A DNA stretch of 52,919 nucleotides from Tychonema bourrellyi FEM_GT703 (GTDB lineage: Bacteria > Cyanobacteriota > Cyanobacteriia > Cyanobacteriales > Microcoleaceae): positions 22,859 to 75,777 of the forward strand of contig NZ_NXIB02000005.1 in assembly GCF_002412335.2 (NCBI RefSeq), read 5' to 3'. The notes below the pieces were generated by a model. It did no database searches. It was not told the origin of the DNA and saw only the letters and a list, made by a program, of their open reading frames with translations. The translations under genes and the position numbers were made by a program. Each line of letters begins with the position of its first letter. The first letter of the stretch is position 1. Shown here one piece after another: positions 9,798 through 18,700 of the stretch.

Positions 9798-9967
9798 TTG
9801 GTGTCAACTTAAGGTAAAACCGATAGTCCGACAGGGGTTGAAACCCCTGTCTCAAAGCGAAAGTCCTCTAAAGAGGACTGAAGAACTCATTAGTCCTCGA
9901 CCGAGGACTTTCGCTATTAGACAGGGACTTCAGTCCCTGGCGGGCTTTCGGCTTAAGTTGACACCAA
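9798..9967. mobile_element. 170-bp MITE-like element with perfect 16-bp ends
   Basis: TTGGTGTCAACTTAAG (9798-9813) and CTTAAGTTGACACCAA (9952-9967) are perfect inverted repeats. Between them are several smaller hairpins: GACAGGGGTT/AACCCCTGTC, AGTCCTCTAAAGAGGACT, AGTCCTCGACCGAGGACT and AGGGACTTCAGTCCCT. The flanks GGACACGGC (9781-9789) and GCCGTGTCC (9975-9983) are also inverted, as if the element had entered a GGACACGGCA palindrome like the one at 5620. Confidence 0.7.
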
Positions 9968-10054
9968 TGCAGTGCCGTGTCCCTACTTTTTAAAGCCGTG
10001 TCCCGACTTTTTAAAGAAGTCGGGGATTCAATAGCTATTGTGTTTTAGGTTTTG

Positions 10055-11851
10055 ATGAATCAAACAACGGGTGTAATTTTCTGTCTTGCCTACATTTTGG
10101 GATTGATTTCTACAGCGGTTCCTTGGGGACGTTACGGTATACTTTCCTTGGGAGTTGTTAGCGCGATCGCACTACCGAGATTTTTGCGAAAATTCACTCG
10201 AAATGCTGTCAAAAACAGTAAAAAAAGACGCAGCAGAACCCCTAAAAATCCTGCTGATGCTTCCTTAGAAAAAACCGAAGAATTGACTTTTTTTCAAATG
10301 CTGCCGAGGTCGAAATGGGTATGGTTCCTCGCAGGTTTGACGGGATTTCTGGCTAGCTTTTATTTTCAAATTCGATCGCCAGTACCAGCAATTAATGATA
10401 TCAGCAAATTGATTCCGGCTGGGGGCAATACTCAAGAAATAGCGGTGACAGTACGCGGTAGAGTTGTCAGTACACCACGGTTAACTCGATCGGGCCGATC
10501 GCAATTTTGGCTAGACACTAATCTAGTTAGCGAAATTAACGGCGGTGAGGGAGGAGTAGTCGTCAATCGCGAAGTATCTGGGAAACTCTACGTCACAGTA
10601 CCCTTGTTGCAAGCAACGGGCTTGTACGAAGACAATACGATCGCCGTGGTGGGTTCTTTGTACAAACCGCAGCCGCCCTCAAATCCGGGGGCTTTTGATT
10701 TTGAAGCATATTTAGCCAGATCGGGCGCTTTTGCGGGGCTGAATGGGCGGCAAATTGACTGGAGGACAGAAAATGCGATCGCGGATGTCAAGCGAGGTGA
10801 CAACCAAGCTGCTGCCTTCTCCGAGTCCAGCGGAATGCCGCCATCGAAAATTCAAGCGATGCGACAGCGGATTGTCCGATCGCAACTACTATACTTAAAT
10901 GTTCCTGAAGGGCCGTTGATTAGTGCGATCGCCCTGGGCAAGCAAGCAGTAGATTTACCTTACAACATCCGTGACTATTTTGTGCAAGTTGGATTGGCCC
11001 ATGCGATCGCAGCTTCCGGCACTCAAGTTTCTATGGTTTTGGCTTTAGTTCTAGCTTTAACCAGGCGTTTTTCTAAACAGTTACAATTTAGTTGCGGTGT
11101 CGGGGCTTTATTTTTGTTAGTGGGATTAACTGGCTTTGAAGCTTCAGTCTGTCGTGCCGCTTTAATGGGATTTGGAACCCTATTTGCTTTGGTCTTGCAG
11201 CGAGAAGTTAAGGCACTGGGATTGCTGTTAATCGCTGCGATTATTTTACTGCTAATTAACCCTCTATGGATTTGGGATTTAGGTTTTCAACTGAGTTTTT
11301 TGGCAACTTTGGGATTGATAGTTACATCGCCACCACTGATGGCAAAACTGGACTGGATGCCCCCGGCGATCGCTTCTATTTTTGTTGTTCCCATCGCTGC
11401 TTCAGTTTGGGTGCTACCGCTGCTACTTTACGTTTTTAATGTAGTATCTCCCTACAGCATTTTTGTCAACATTATTGCGGCTCCTTTACTCTGGATTTTG
11501 AGTATTGGGGGAATGATTAGTGCTTTAGCTGGATTGATTTTTCCCCTCGCTGGCAGTGGGTTGGCGCAACTGCTAGACTATCCCGCAAAGTGGTTAATTG
11601 CGATCGCACAATATTTCTCCCAGTTACCCGGTAATTCAGTAGCTGTCGGCACTCTATCGGAGTTTCAGCTAATCGCACTTTACAGTTTAATTTGCTGGGT
11701 TTGGATTGAAGAAGGAAGAAGGAAGAAAGCCCTTCGACTTCGCTCAGGGTACAAGGAGGGAAGAAGGAAAAAAGCAGAGTTGTTTCCCTGCCAAGTTTTT
11801 CATCTGCTGCAATTTTACCGCTGGCAATTGTGGCGGGAATTAGTATCATAG
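10055..11851 (+). CDS. ComEC/Rec2 competence protein, N-terminal and membrane part
   Basis: About 598 residues from ATG 10055 (a TTG just before it is less likely). There are N-terminal membrane helices, a DUF4131/OB-like periplasmic region at about 120-220, and the multi-helix Competence domain (about 270-555) with HAIAASGTQVSMV. ComEC forms the inner-membrane channel for single-stranded DNA in natural transformation. The reading frame enters repeat-derived sequence at 11708 (EEGRRKKALRLRSGYKEGRRKK) and then runs out of frame to a false C-terminus. The lactamase-like domain continues in another frame at 11776-12603. As read, the protein ends before that domain. Confidence 0.85.
   Translation: MNQTTGVIFCLAYILGLISTAVPWGRYGILSLGVVSAIALPRFLRKFTRNAVKNSKKRRSRTPKNPADASLEKTEELTFFQMLPRSKWVWFLAGLTGFLASFYFQIRSPVPAINDISKLIPAGGNTQEIAVTVRGRVVSTPRLTRSGRSQFWLDTNLVSEINGGEGGVVVNREVSGKLYVTVPLLQATGLYEDNTIAVVGSLYKPQPPSNPGAFDFEAYLARSGAFAGLNGRQIDWRTENAIADVKRGDNQAAAFSESSGMPPSKIQAMRQRIVRSQLLYLNVPEGPLISAIALGKQAVDLPYNIRDYFVQVGLAHAIAASGTQVSMVLALVLALTRRFSKQLQFSCGVGALFLLVGLTGFEASVCRAALMGFGTLFALVLQREVKALGLLLIAAIILLLINPLWIWDLGFQLSFLATLGLIVTSPPLMAKLDWMPPAIASIFVVPIAASVWVLPLLLYVFNVVSPYSIFVNIIAAPLLWILSIGGMISALAGLIFPLAGSGLAQLLDYPAKWLIAIAQYFSQLPGNSVAVGTLSEFQLIALYSLICWVWIEEGRRKKALRLRSGYKEGRRKKAELFPCQVFHLLQFYRWQLWRELVS
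11708..11775. repeat. Heptamer/REP insertion inside comEC
   Basis: Three units GAAGAAG, GAAGAAG, GAAGAAA (11708-11728) are followed by the palindromic CCCTTCGACTTCGCTCAGGG (11731-11750) and a second GGAAGAA-type tract (11759-11772). The same palindrome core and the same heptamer occur together upstream of xthA (14456-14543). Both the comEC N-terminal frame and the C-terminal frame are open across 11710-11775, so the frame change lies here. Confidence 0.85.
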
Positions 11852-12603
11852 TTTTACCAGCTTGGTACAGTCAGGCATCTTTATTTCAAGTTACTTTGCT
11901 GGCGACACCGAGAGAACCTGTTTTGGTAATTCAAGAGCGGGGAAAAGTGGCACTAATTAATAGTGGTGATGAAAATACAGTCAGGTTTATAGTATTGCCT
12001 TTTTTGCAGCAGCAAGGAGTTAATTCTGTGAATAGTGCGATCGCCACCCATCCTCATTTAGGTTTAAATGCAGGTTGGGGGAAATTATTAGAACGCTTGC
12101 CAATTAAAGCATTTTATGATAACAACGTTCCCACGCAAATCCACTCTGGCAATCGTCAGGAATTGATGACTGCGGTGCAATCTCGCCAAGGAGTTTACTT
12201 TCCTTTAGAAACTAACAGCACAATTAATCTGGGTTCTGTGCGGTTACAGCTTGTGAATGCAGAAATCCCGGTGGTAGAATTGCTGGTGGGCGATCGAACT
12301 TGGTTGATACTAGGTGAAATTGCACCGGAAGCCCAAAAGAAATTGGTAGCAACGGGAACTTTGAAGCCAGCTCAAGTGCTGTGGTGGTCGGGGAAAACTC
12401 TGACACCGGAGTTATTGAAGGCGGTTGGCCCAAAAGTGGCGATCGCCTCTGCGGACGAAATTGACCCAGAAACCGTCGCACAACTTCAAAAAACTCAAAC
12501 TCAAATTTTCTGGACGGGACGGGATGGAGGGATACTGTGGACACCAGTAGGCGGATTTAAGACCACCCTGGAGTCGGAAGAAAACCAGACTTCTTTATTG
12601 TAG
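11830..12603 (+). pseudogene. ComEC C-terminal metallo-beta-lactamase-like part, shifted frame
   Basis: Translation is homologous-looking to the C-terminal part of ComEC: a membrane helix (ILPLAIVAGISIIVLPAW, codons 11812-11865) and then a degenerate lactamase-like fold of about 230 residues ending at TAG 12601-12603. The frame is open from 11710, and a GTG at 11830 could start a separate product, but there is no good ribosome binding site there. The full HxHxDH motif is not visible, only SAIATHPHLG, as in many cyanobacterial ComEC proteins. Most likely the second half of a frameshifted comEC; separate expression is possible. Confidence 0.75.
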
Positions 12604-12652
12604 AGATGGGGAAATGCTACGGGCGGGCAGGGTGCATCGCCCCACAATCTAA

Positions 12653-12712
12653 ATTCACTCTTTGTGGAACAGGCATGATTCACTCTTTGTGGAACAGGCA
12701 TCCTGCCTGTTA
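12653..12712. repeat. GTGGAACAGGCAT repeats
   Basis: Two direct copies of a 24-base unit (12653-12676 and 12678-12701) containing CTTTGTGGAACAGGCAT, followed by TCCTGCCTGTT. The same palindromic motif makes up the 64-bp array at 20341-20664 and lies in the 3' end of the HD gene near 51566. Confidence 0.85.
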
Positions 12713-12806
12713 TCGGACACCAAAATACCCTCACCAACTGCAACCATAAATTTTGAGTTGATTTTTAGCTCTTGTTGTGCAATCATTGTAAAGCGGTCAA
12801 CCAATT

Positions 12807-12893
12807 GGAGAGGTGGCAGAGCGGTTGAATGCGGTAGTCTCGAAAACTACTTTAGGGGCGACTCTAACGTGGGTTCAAATCCCACCCTCTCCG
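12807..12893 (+). tRNA. tRNA-Ser (anticodon CGA)
   Basis: 87 bases. Acceptor stem GGAGAGG pairs with CCTCTCC, discriminator G. The anticodon stem GTAGT/ACTAC encloses the loop CTCGAAA, giving anticodon CGA for codon UCG. A long variable arm follows, as expected for a class II tRNA, and the T arm GTGGG-TTCAAAT-CCCAC is complete. CCA is not encoded. Confidence 0.97.
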
Positions 12894-12906
12894 TTTAAAT
12901 TAACAG

Positions 12907-14241
12907 CTACTTAGGCTTGGGCTGTGCAGCTTTAACTTTAGCTGGGGTAGCATTCGGTTTCGACTGGGCTTTCAGATCTCCGGTTTTACCAGTCACTTTT
13001 TTTGTCAAAACCTCCAAAGCTTTGGCATACTGCGGATCTGCTGTCGTACCGATTTTATCGCGATCGCGCCTCAACTCTTCTTTTTTAGCATCGGTGAGTT
13101 CAACTTTAACATCCGGTTCAATGCCCAAGTGGTTGATATCGCGTCCGCTAGGGGTAAAATATTTAGCGATGGTAACTGCTAAACCGGAACCATTTCCCAC
13201 GCCGCGTACCGACTGCACTAAACCTTTCCCAAAAGTCTTTGTTCCTACCAAAACTCCGCGTTTGTTGTCCTGCAAAGCACCGGAAAGAATCTCGCTAGCA
13301 CTGGCAGAACCGCCGTCTACCAATATAACTAAGGGTTTGTCAGTAATCGCTTTTTTATTGGCAGTTTGTCGATCGGTCTCACCGACGCGATCGACCGTCG
13401 AGACGATCGTACCTTCTTTCAGCCACATCCGAGCAATCTCAATACTCCCGTACAGCAACCCACCCGGATTGGAACGCAGGTCTAAAATATAGCCTGTCAC
13501 CTTTTTCTTTTCCAAATCCTGCATTGAAGATCGCATTTCCGATGCCGCATTTGCACTAAACTGATTTAGGCGAATATAGCCAATTTCCCCGATCGGACTT
13601 TTCTGCACCGAATGTCGCACAGGATGAATTTCAATCTTAGCCCGCTTCAGCTTAAATTCTATTTCCTTGTTCTTGCGAAGAATAGTCAGAGTCACCTGAG
13701 TATCAACCTTACCACGAATCAAATTTACCGCTTGATTCGTATCCATCCCCTCCGTGCTCTTACCATCAATTTTACTAATAATATCTTTCGCTTGAATACC
13801 AGCATTAAAAGCAGGACTATCCTCTATTGGCGAAATCACCACTAACTTCTTAGTTTTCTCATCTTGAGTCAACTGAATCCCCACTCCTGTCAATTCTCCA
13901 GAAGTGTCAACCTGCATATTTTTGAACTCTTCTGGGTTCATAAACCGCGTATAAGGATCATCCAGCTTCTTCAGCATTTCCCGAACCGCCTTATAAGCCT
14001 CCTCATCGGTGCTATAAGTTCGGTTCAAATAATCCTTCCGCACCGCTTTCCAGTCAACCTGGTTAAAAGTGCCATCAACATAACTTTTGTCAATAATCTG
14101 CCAAACTTCATCAACCAACTCTTTAGGACTTCCCCTAAAAGAAGCCAGAGATTTAGAACTGCAACCAGTGTTGGCAAGAGTTACAGCAGTGAGAAGCATC
14201 GCTGCTGCACTTAGAACAAGCCCTCGTTTTGTGATAACCAT
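12907..14241 (-). CDS. S41 C-terminal processing protease (Ctp family)
   Basis: 444 residues. A hydrophobic export segment (7-25) is followed by TGC at 25-27, only a poor lipobox. A PDZ domain lies at about 105-195 and the S41 protease core at 200-385. The predicted catalytic serine is S314 (SASASE) and the lysine K339 (TFGKG), with Q343 four residues on; spacing matches Tsp/D1-processing enzymes. The C-terminal 50 residues are Lys/Pro/Ala-rich. It acts outside the cytoplasm on protein C-termini. Whether it is CtpA (D1 maturation), CtpB or CtpC cannot be decided here. Confidence 0.9.
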   Translation of the reverse strand: MVITKRGLVLSAAAMLLTAVTLANTGCSSKSLASFRGSPKELVDEVWQIIDKSYVDGTFNQVDWKAVRKDYLNRTYSTDEEAYKAVREMLKKLDDPYTRFMNPEEFKNMQVDTSGELTGVGIQLTQDEKTKKLVVISPIEDSPAFNAGIQAKDIISKIDGKSTEGMDTNQAVNLIRGKVDTQVTLTILRKNKEIEFKLKRAKIEIHPVRHSVQKSPIGEIGYIRLNQFSANAASEMRSSMQDLEKKKVTGYILDLRSNPGGLLYGSIEIARMWLKEGTIVSTVDRVGETDRQTANKKAITDKPLVILVDGGSASASEILSGALQDNKRGVLVGTKTFGKGLVQSVRGVGNGSGLAVTIAKYFTPSGRDINHLGIEPDVKVELTDAKKEELRRDRDKIGTTADPQYAKALEVLTKKVTGKTGDLKAQSKPNATPAKVKAAQPKPK

Positions 14242-14433
14242 TTTTCTGACGCGCCGGAGGAGAAGAGTTCAAATAATTACGATCAATCTAGCACAAGCAA
14301 GGCCGTGTCGTAGTTGAGCTACAGATATTATTCAACTTTGCCGAATCCAACATAAAATACAGATGGGTAAAAAGCTTATTGTATAAGCATTCTTCCTGCT
14401 TCCTGGTTCCTAAGCGAAGCGGTGCGCTGAACC

Positions 14434-14490
14434 CAACGACTGGGTTTATCCTGAACTCTTCGACTTCGTTCAGGATAAACCCAGTCGTTG
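14434..14490. repeat. Perfect 23-bp inverted repeat upstream of xthA
   Basis: Arms 14434-14456 and 14468-14490 (CAACGACTGGG...GAAC and its complement) are perfectly complementary around an 11-base loop TCTTCGACTTC. The loop matches the TTCGACTTCG palindrome core inserted in comEC. It can form a very stable stem between the divergent ctp and xthA genes. Confidence 0.9.
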
Positions 14491-14492
14491 AG

Positions 14493-14543
14493 CCTTCTTC
14501 CTTCTTCCTTCTTACTTCTTCCTTCTTCCTTCTTCCTTCTTCC
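14493..14543. repeat. CTTCTTC heptamers abutting the xthA start
   Basis: About seven units of CTTCTTC run directly into the xthA ATG at 14544, with one variant unit (CTTACTT). No ribosome binding site is left on the mRNA side. The spacer 14242-14543 holds only this tract, the hairpin before it and the upstream region of the protease gene. Confidence 0.9.
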
Positions 14544-15329
14544 ATGAAAATCGCCACCTGGAACGTCAACTCAATCCGCACCCGCCTCGAACACGTCATT
14601 AACTGGCTACAAGCAAACCCTGTAGAAGTTCTGTGTCTGCAAGAAACCAAAGTTATAGACAAAGATTTCCCCCTGCAACCCTTTCTCGACATAGGCTACA
14701 ACTGTTACATTTCCGGTCAAAAATCTTACAATGGCGTGGCGATTTTGAGTCGATCGCCTCTTGGACAAGTCAGCGCCGGATTTGCGCCCATTCTCGGTGA
14801 CGAAACCGTCGGCAGTTTTGATGAACAAAAGCGCCTCATCACTGGACTAATCGACGATATTCGGATCATTTGTGTATATGTTCCCAACGGTTCAGAAGTT
14901 GGCTGCGATAAATATGAATACAAACTATATTGGCTCAAATTGTTACAACAATACCTCGAAGTTGCTCTTGATAAATCACCCAATTTATGTATTTGTGGAG
15001 ACTTCAATATAGTTCCGGGCGATCTAGATATTTATGCCCCCAAAGCTTCTGCTAACTCCGCCGGACTATCAGTCCCAGAGCGCCTCGCACTAAAAGAAAT
15101 CATCGAATTAGGATTGAACGACCCCTTTCGTAAATTCACATCAGAAGGTGGCCATTATAGCTGGTGGGACTATCGCGCAGCCTCATTTCCTCGCAACAAT
15201 GGCTGGAGAATTGACCACCATTATCTCAGTCTTCCCTTGTACGAAAAAGCTACAAACTGCACCATAGATGTTAGTCCTAGAAAGTTAGTTAAACCCAGCG
15301 ATCATGCCCCTGTCATTGTCGAATTTTGA
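14544..15329 (+). CDS. Exodeoxyribonuclease III
   Basis: 261 residues from the ATG that begins MKIATWNVNSIRTR, the family's normal N-terminus. An upstream in-frame start at 14379 would add 55 residues coded by repeats and is rejected. Catalytic residues of the endonuclease/exonuclease/phosphatase fold are visible: N7, E34 (LQETK), GDFNIVPGD and the C-terminal SDHAPV. The enzyme cuts at abasic sites and removes 3' blocks in base excision repair. The codons at its 3' end are duplicated at 15676-15696. Confidence 0.93.
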   Translation: MKIATWNVNSIRTRLEHVINWLQANPVEVLCLQETKVIDKDFPLQPFLDIGYNCYISGQKSYNGVAILSRSPLGQVSAGFAPILGDETVGSFDEQKRLITGLIDDIRIICVYVPNGSEVGCDKYEYKLYWLKLLQQYLEVALDKSPNLCICGDFNIVPGDLDIYAPKASANSAGLSVPERLALKEIIELGLNDPFRKFTSEGGHYSWWDYRAASFPRNNGWRIDHHYLSLPLYEKATNCTIDVSPRKLVKPSDHAPVIVEF

Positions 15330-15330
15330 T
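15310..15330. repeat. 21-bp direct repeat, copy 1 (xthA 3' end)
   Basis: CTGTCATTGTCGAATTTTGA plus T covers the last codons and stop of xthA. An identical copy lies at 15676-15696, on the other side of the 58-bp array. Confidence 0.9.
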
Positions 15331-15417
15331 TTTTTCACAAATAGAAATAAGGATTAATTGATTGTTGACTTTTCACTGTTGACTGTTTGGATATTTGAAC
15401 AACACCGAAATTCTGTA

Positions 15418-15665
15418 GGTTGGGTTGAGGCTTTGCGAAACCCAACACTGATTTTAGAAGAGTTGGGTTTCGCAAAGCCTCAACCCAACTTTGCGAAACC
15501 CAACACTGATTTTAGAAGAGTTGGGTTTCGCAAAGCCTCAACCCAACTTTGCGAAACCCAACACTGATTTTAGAAGAGTTGGGTTTCGCAAAGCCTCAAC
15601 CCAACTTTGCGAAACCCAACACTGATTTTAGAAGAGTTGGGTTTCGCAAAGCCTCAACCCAACCT
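15418..15665. repeat. 58-bp palindromic tandem array
   Basis: Units start at 15461, 15519, 15577 and 15635 with an exact 58-base period; three are complete, the last stops near 15665, and a half unit precedes them from 15418. Each unit contains GTTGGGTTTCGCAAAGCC and its inverse GCGAAACCCAAC. Related single arms occur at 47285-47312 and 47417-47445. This array fills most of the 428-base spacer 15330-15757. Confidence 0.93.
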
Positions 15666-15675
15666 ACTACTACTA

Positions 15676-15696
15676 CTGTCATTGTCGAATTTTGAT
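15676..15696. repeat. 21-bp direct repeat, copy 2
   Basis: Identical to 15310-15330. Together the copies bracket the 58-bp array, as left by slippage or unequal recombination, or by capture of the xthA end. Confidence 0.9.
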
Positions 15697-15757
15697 GGTT
15701 TGATTTAGTAGGGAAACGGCATTGCCGTATCCTCAGAAATCACGAGACGGCTTGGCC

Positions 15758-18700
15758 TTAGTCCCTACTGTAGAGCAATTCCATTTTCAAAGCCGCTTCA
15801 ACTCTTTGATACTCAGCTTCAACCTGTTCTAAAACCGCACGGGCTTTCGGAGGCAAAGACTTGTTCGCATCTGTCCCCATTCGGCCCATTAATTCTAGTT
15901 CCTCGCAAAGCTCAAATAACCGAAAAGCACCGAGAGTACCACTAATCGATTTTAAAGAGTGAGCCGATCGCCTTAAAGCCAGCGGATCAGCACTATTTAC
16001 AGCCCCAGAGATGCCAAGTAGCAATTGGGGCGCTGTTTCGAGGTAAATTTCAATCACCTCATCTAAGGCTTCTACCTCTCGCAATCCATCAAGAATTTTT
16101 TGACTCAGGCATTTATTATCTTCTGGCGCATCCTCAGTAAAAGATTGACTAGGTGCTGGTTTGGCATCGACAATTGTCAGTTGTGGATTGTCGGCAACAG
16201 TCAAATTAGATCGTACTTCTAATTCATTTTTGCCGATTTCTTCCGCATTAGAACTCGCAGAAATCATCGATTGCCAGCGATCGAACTCGATCGGCGATCG
16301 CGACTGACAGCCCCTTAAAACTCGAACCAACTCATCAATCTCGATCGGCTTACTTAAATAATCATCCATCCCCGCAGCGATGCACTCTTCGCGATCGCCC
16401 CGCATCGCATTTGCCGTCATTGCCACAATCCAAGGTTTCGCAGCAGCCTCCCATTCCTGACAAATCAGTCGCGAAGCCTCCAAGCCATCCATTTCCGGCA
16501 TTTGGATATCCATCAGTATGACATCGTAAGGCTGGCGACGCAAAGCTTCCAGGACTTCCTTACCATTTCCCGCCACATCCGCGCGATAGCCCATCCGTTG
16601 CAAAATCTGTAAACCCACCTTCTGATTCACCAAATGATCGTCAGCCAAAAGAATCCGCAGCGGCAACTCCTGAGCAATCATTGGTATACTTTTAGATAAA
16701 CGCCCACTGCTGCGCTGCACTCTCACTTCACCAGTCGATTCCCCAAAAATATTGATTAAAACATTATAAAGCTGCGATTGTTTGATCGGCTTATTCAAAA
16801 AAGCAGCAAAATTCACCTCAATCACAGGAGTGCGAATTTCCTGCCTACCCATCGAAGTCAGCATCACCAACGGCAACTGTGCGCCCGCCTCTGACATCCG
16901 AATTTGCACTGCTAAAGTCAAGCCGTCGATTTCGGGCATTTGCATATCCAAAACTGCCAAGTCAAACTCTTCTTTGGCAGCGAGCAAATTTAAGGCCAAA
17001 CGAGCCGAAGCCACAGTTGTCGGCACCATTCCCCAAGACTGAGTTTGCAGAGTCAATATTTGGCGATTAGTTGCATTGTCATCGACAATCAAGACTCGCT
17101 TGCCAGCTAATTCAGGTTGAGAATTACTCAAATTAATTGGCAATGAACAGTTATAGCAGGGAACGATCGCAGTGAAATAAAAAGTAGAGCCAACGGACTT
17201 GAGATTATTCGTTTGAGTGTCAATTTCAGTCAATTTTAGTCGATCGCAATTTGCGACCAATTCCCGATCTAAAACTGTCGATTTAAAACCTTCGGGAGGA
17301 TTCCCAGCCAAATTTCCCCCACTTTCCACCCACATCCTGCCGCCCATCATTTCGGCTAAACGCTTGCTAATTGCCAAGCCTAATCCAGTACCGCCATAGT
17401 GCCGGTTTGTGGAAGAATCAACTTGACTAAAAGATTTAAACAGTCGATTCATGCGATCGCCCCGAATGCCGATACCAGTATCTTTAACCGCGAATTGTAT
17501 TTCGTATATTTGGTGAATTTTTGATTGTTCGCTCTCCAATAATTCTGGCTGTTGTGTAGCTATAGACAAAGGCATTGGCATTTTTTTTGCCGTACAAGAT
17601 ACCACAACTTCTCCAGACTCAGTAAATTTCACTGCATTGCTGAGCAAATTGATTAAAATTTGCCTCAAGCGGGTGCTATCCCCGATCGCAGTTGCAGGCA
17701 AGGAACCATCTATCAAATAACCCAATTCGAGTTTTTTTTGTGCCGCCCTAGCAGCTACCAAGTCCAGAGATTCCTCAATACAAGTGCGGATATCAAAGAG
17801 ATGTTCCTCCAAATCGAATTTTCCCGATTCAATTTTCGAGAAATCTAGAATATCATTAATCAGCGTCAGCAAAGCATCGCCACTGCTGCGGATAGTTTCC
17901 ACAAAATCTTGTTGTTCGGAAGTTAAGCGAGTATCCAGCAACAAACCCGTCATGCCGATAACTCCATTCATCGGAGTGCGAATTTCATGGCTCATAGTGG
18001 CTAAAAACTCACTTTTGACTCTGGTAGCCGCCAGTGCTTCGTCACGAGCTTTTGCTAAATCGATGCCCGATTGCTGGCGTTCCAGTTCGCTAGCGACCCA
18101 TTGAGCCATCAGTTTCAGCAATTCTCTATCTACCACTCTGAAAGGTTCAGTCAGGGGGGTTGCACTCCAGAAACATAGAGTACCGTAGACTTTTCCAGCC
18201 ACCAAGACAGGAATGCCCATGTAGGATTCTATGTTGAACGCAGACTCATTATTAAATGAGGGGCAGTCGCCGTCAAAAGACAAGGACAAAAACCTCACCG
18301 ACTCAAAATGAAGCGGTTCCTTTGACTTTGCTGTAGCAACGCAGAAGGTTTTTTGTAAATCATAGACTTGCCCGATCGCGATCGAATCATCTGGACACTT
18401 AGCCGCCCTGATTTGATAGTTTTCGCCTTCAATAGCCGACAAAACCCCCACTTCCATCCCAAACTGTCTACATCCCATAGTCAGCAATTCTTGGAGGCGC
18501 AAATCGAAGGCCCAGAGGCGGTTGAGCGGGTCTGTACGAGGAGCTGAGGTCACTTGATACAAAGCTTTAATTGCAGCTTCGCTTTCTCGCAGTTCTTGTT
18601 CTGTTTCCTTGCGGAAGCTGATGTCGCGAGAAATGCCGATAATTTCTTGGACTTCGCCGGAAACCTCGTCACGAATGGTGCGGCTGGTAGTTTCAAACCA

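Noticed and set aside
10055-12603. Several GCGATCGC octamers in comEC as a special signal
   Set aside because: This is the HIP1 motif, common in cyanobacterial genomes and seen all over the window.
12907-14241. Processing protease as a lipoprotein
   Set aside because: The sequence before the cysteine is NTGC, with no Leu/Val/Ile at -3; a normal signal peptide is as likely.
14379-14543. Upstream start of xthA adding 55 residues
   Set aside because: The added codons are the hairpin and heptamers; homologues begin at MKIATWNVNS.
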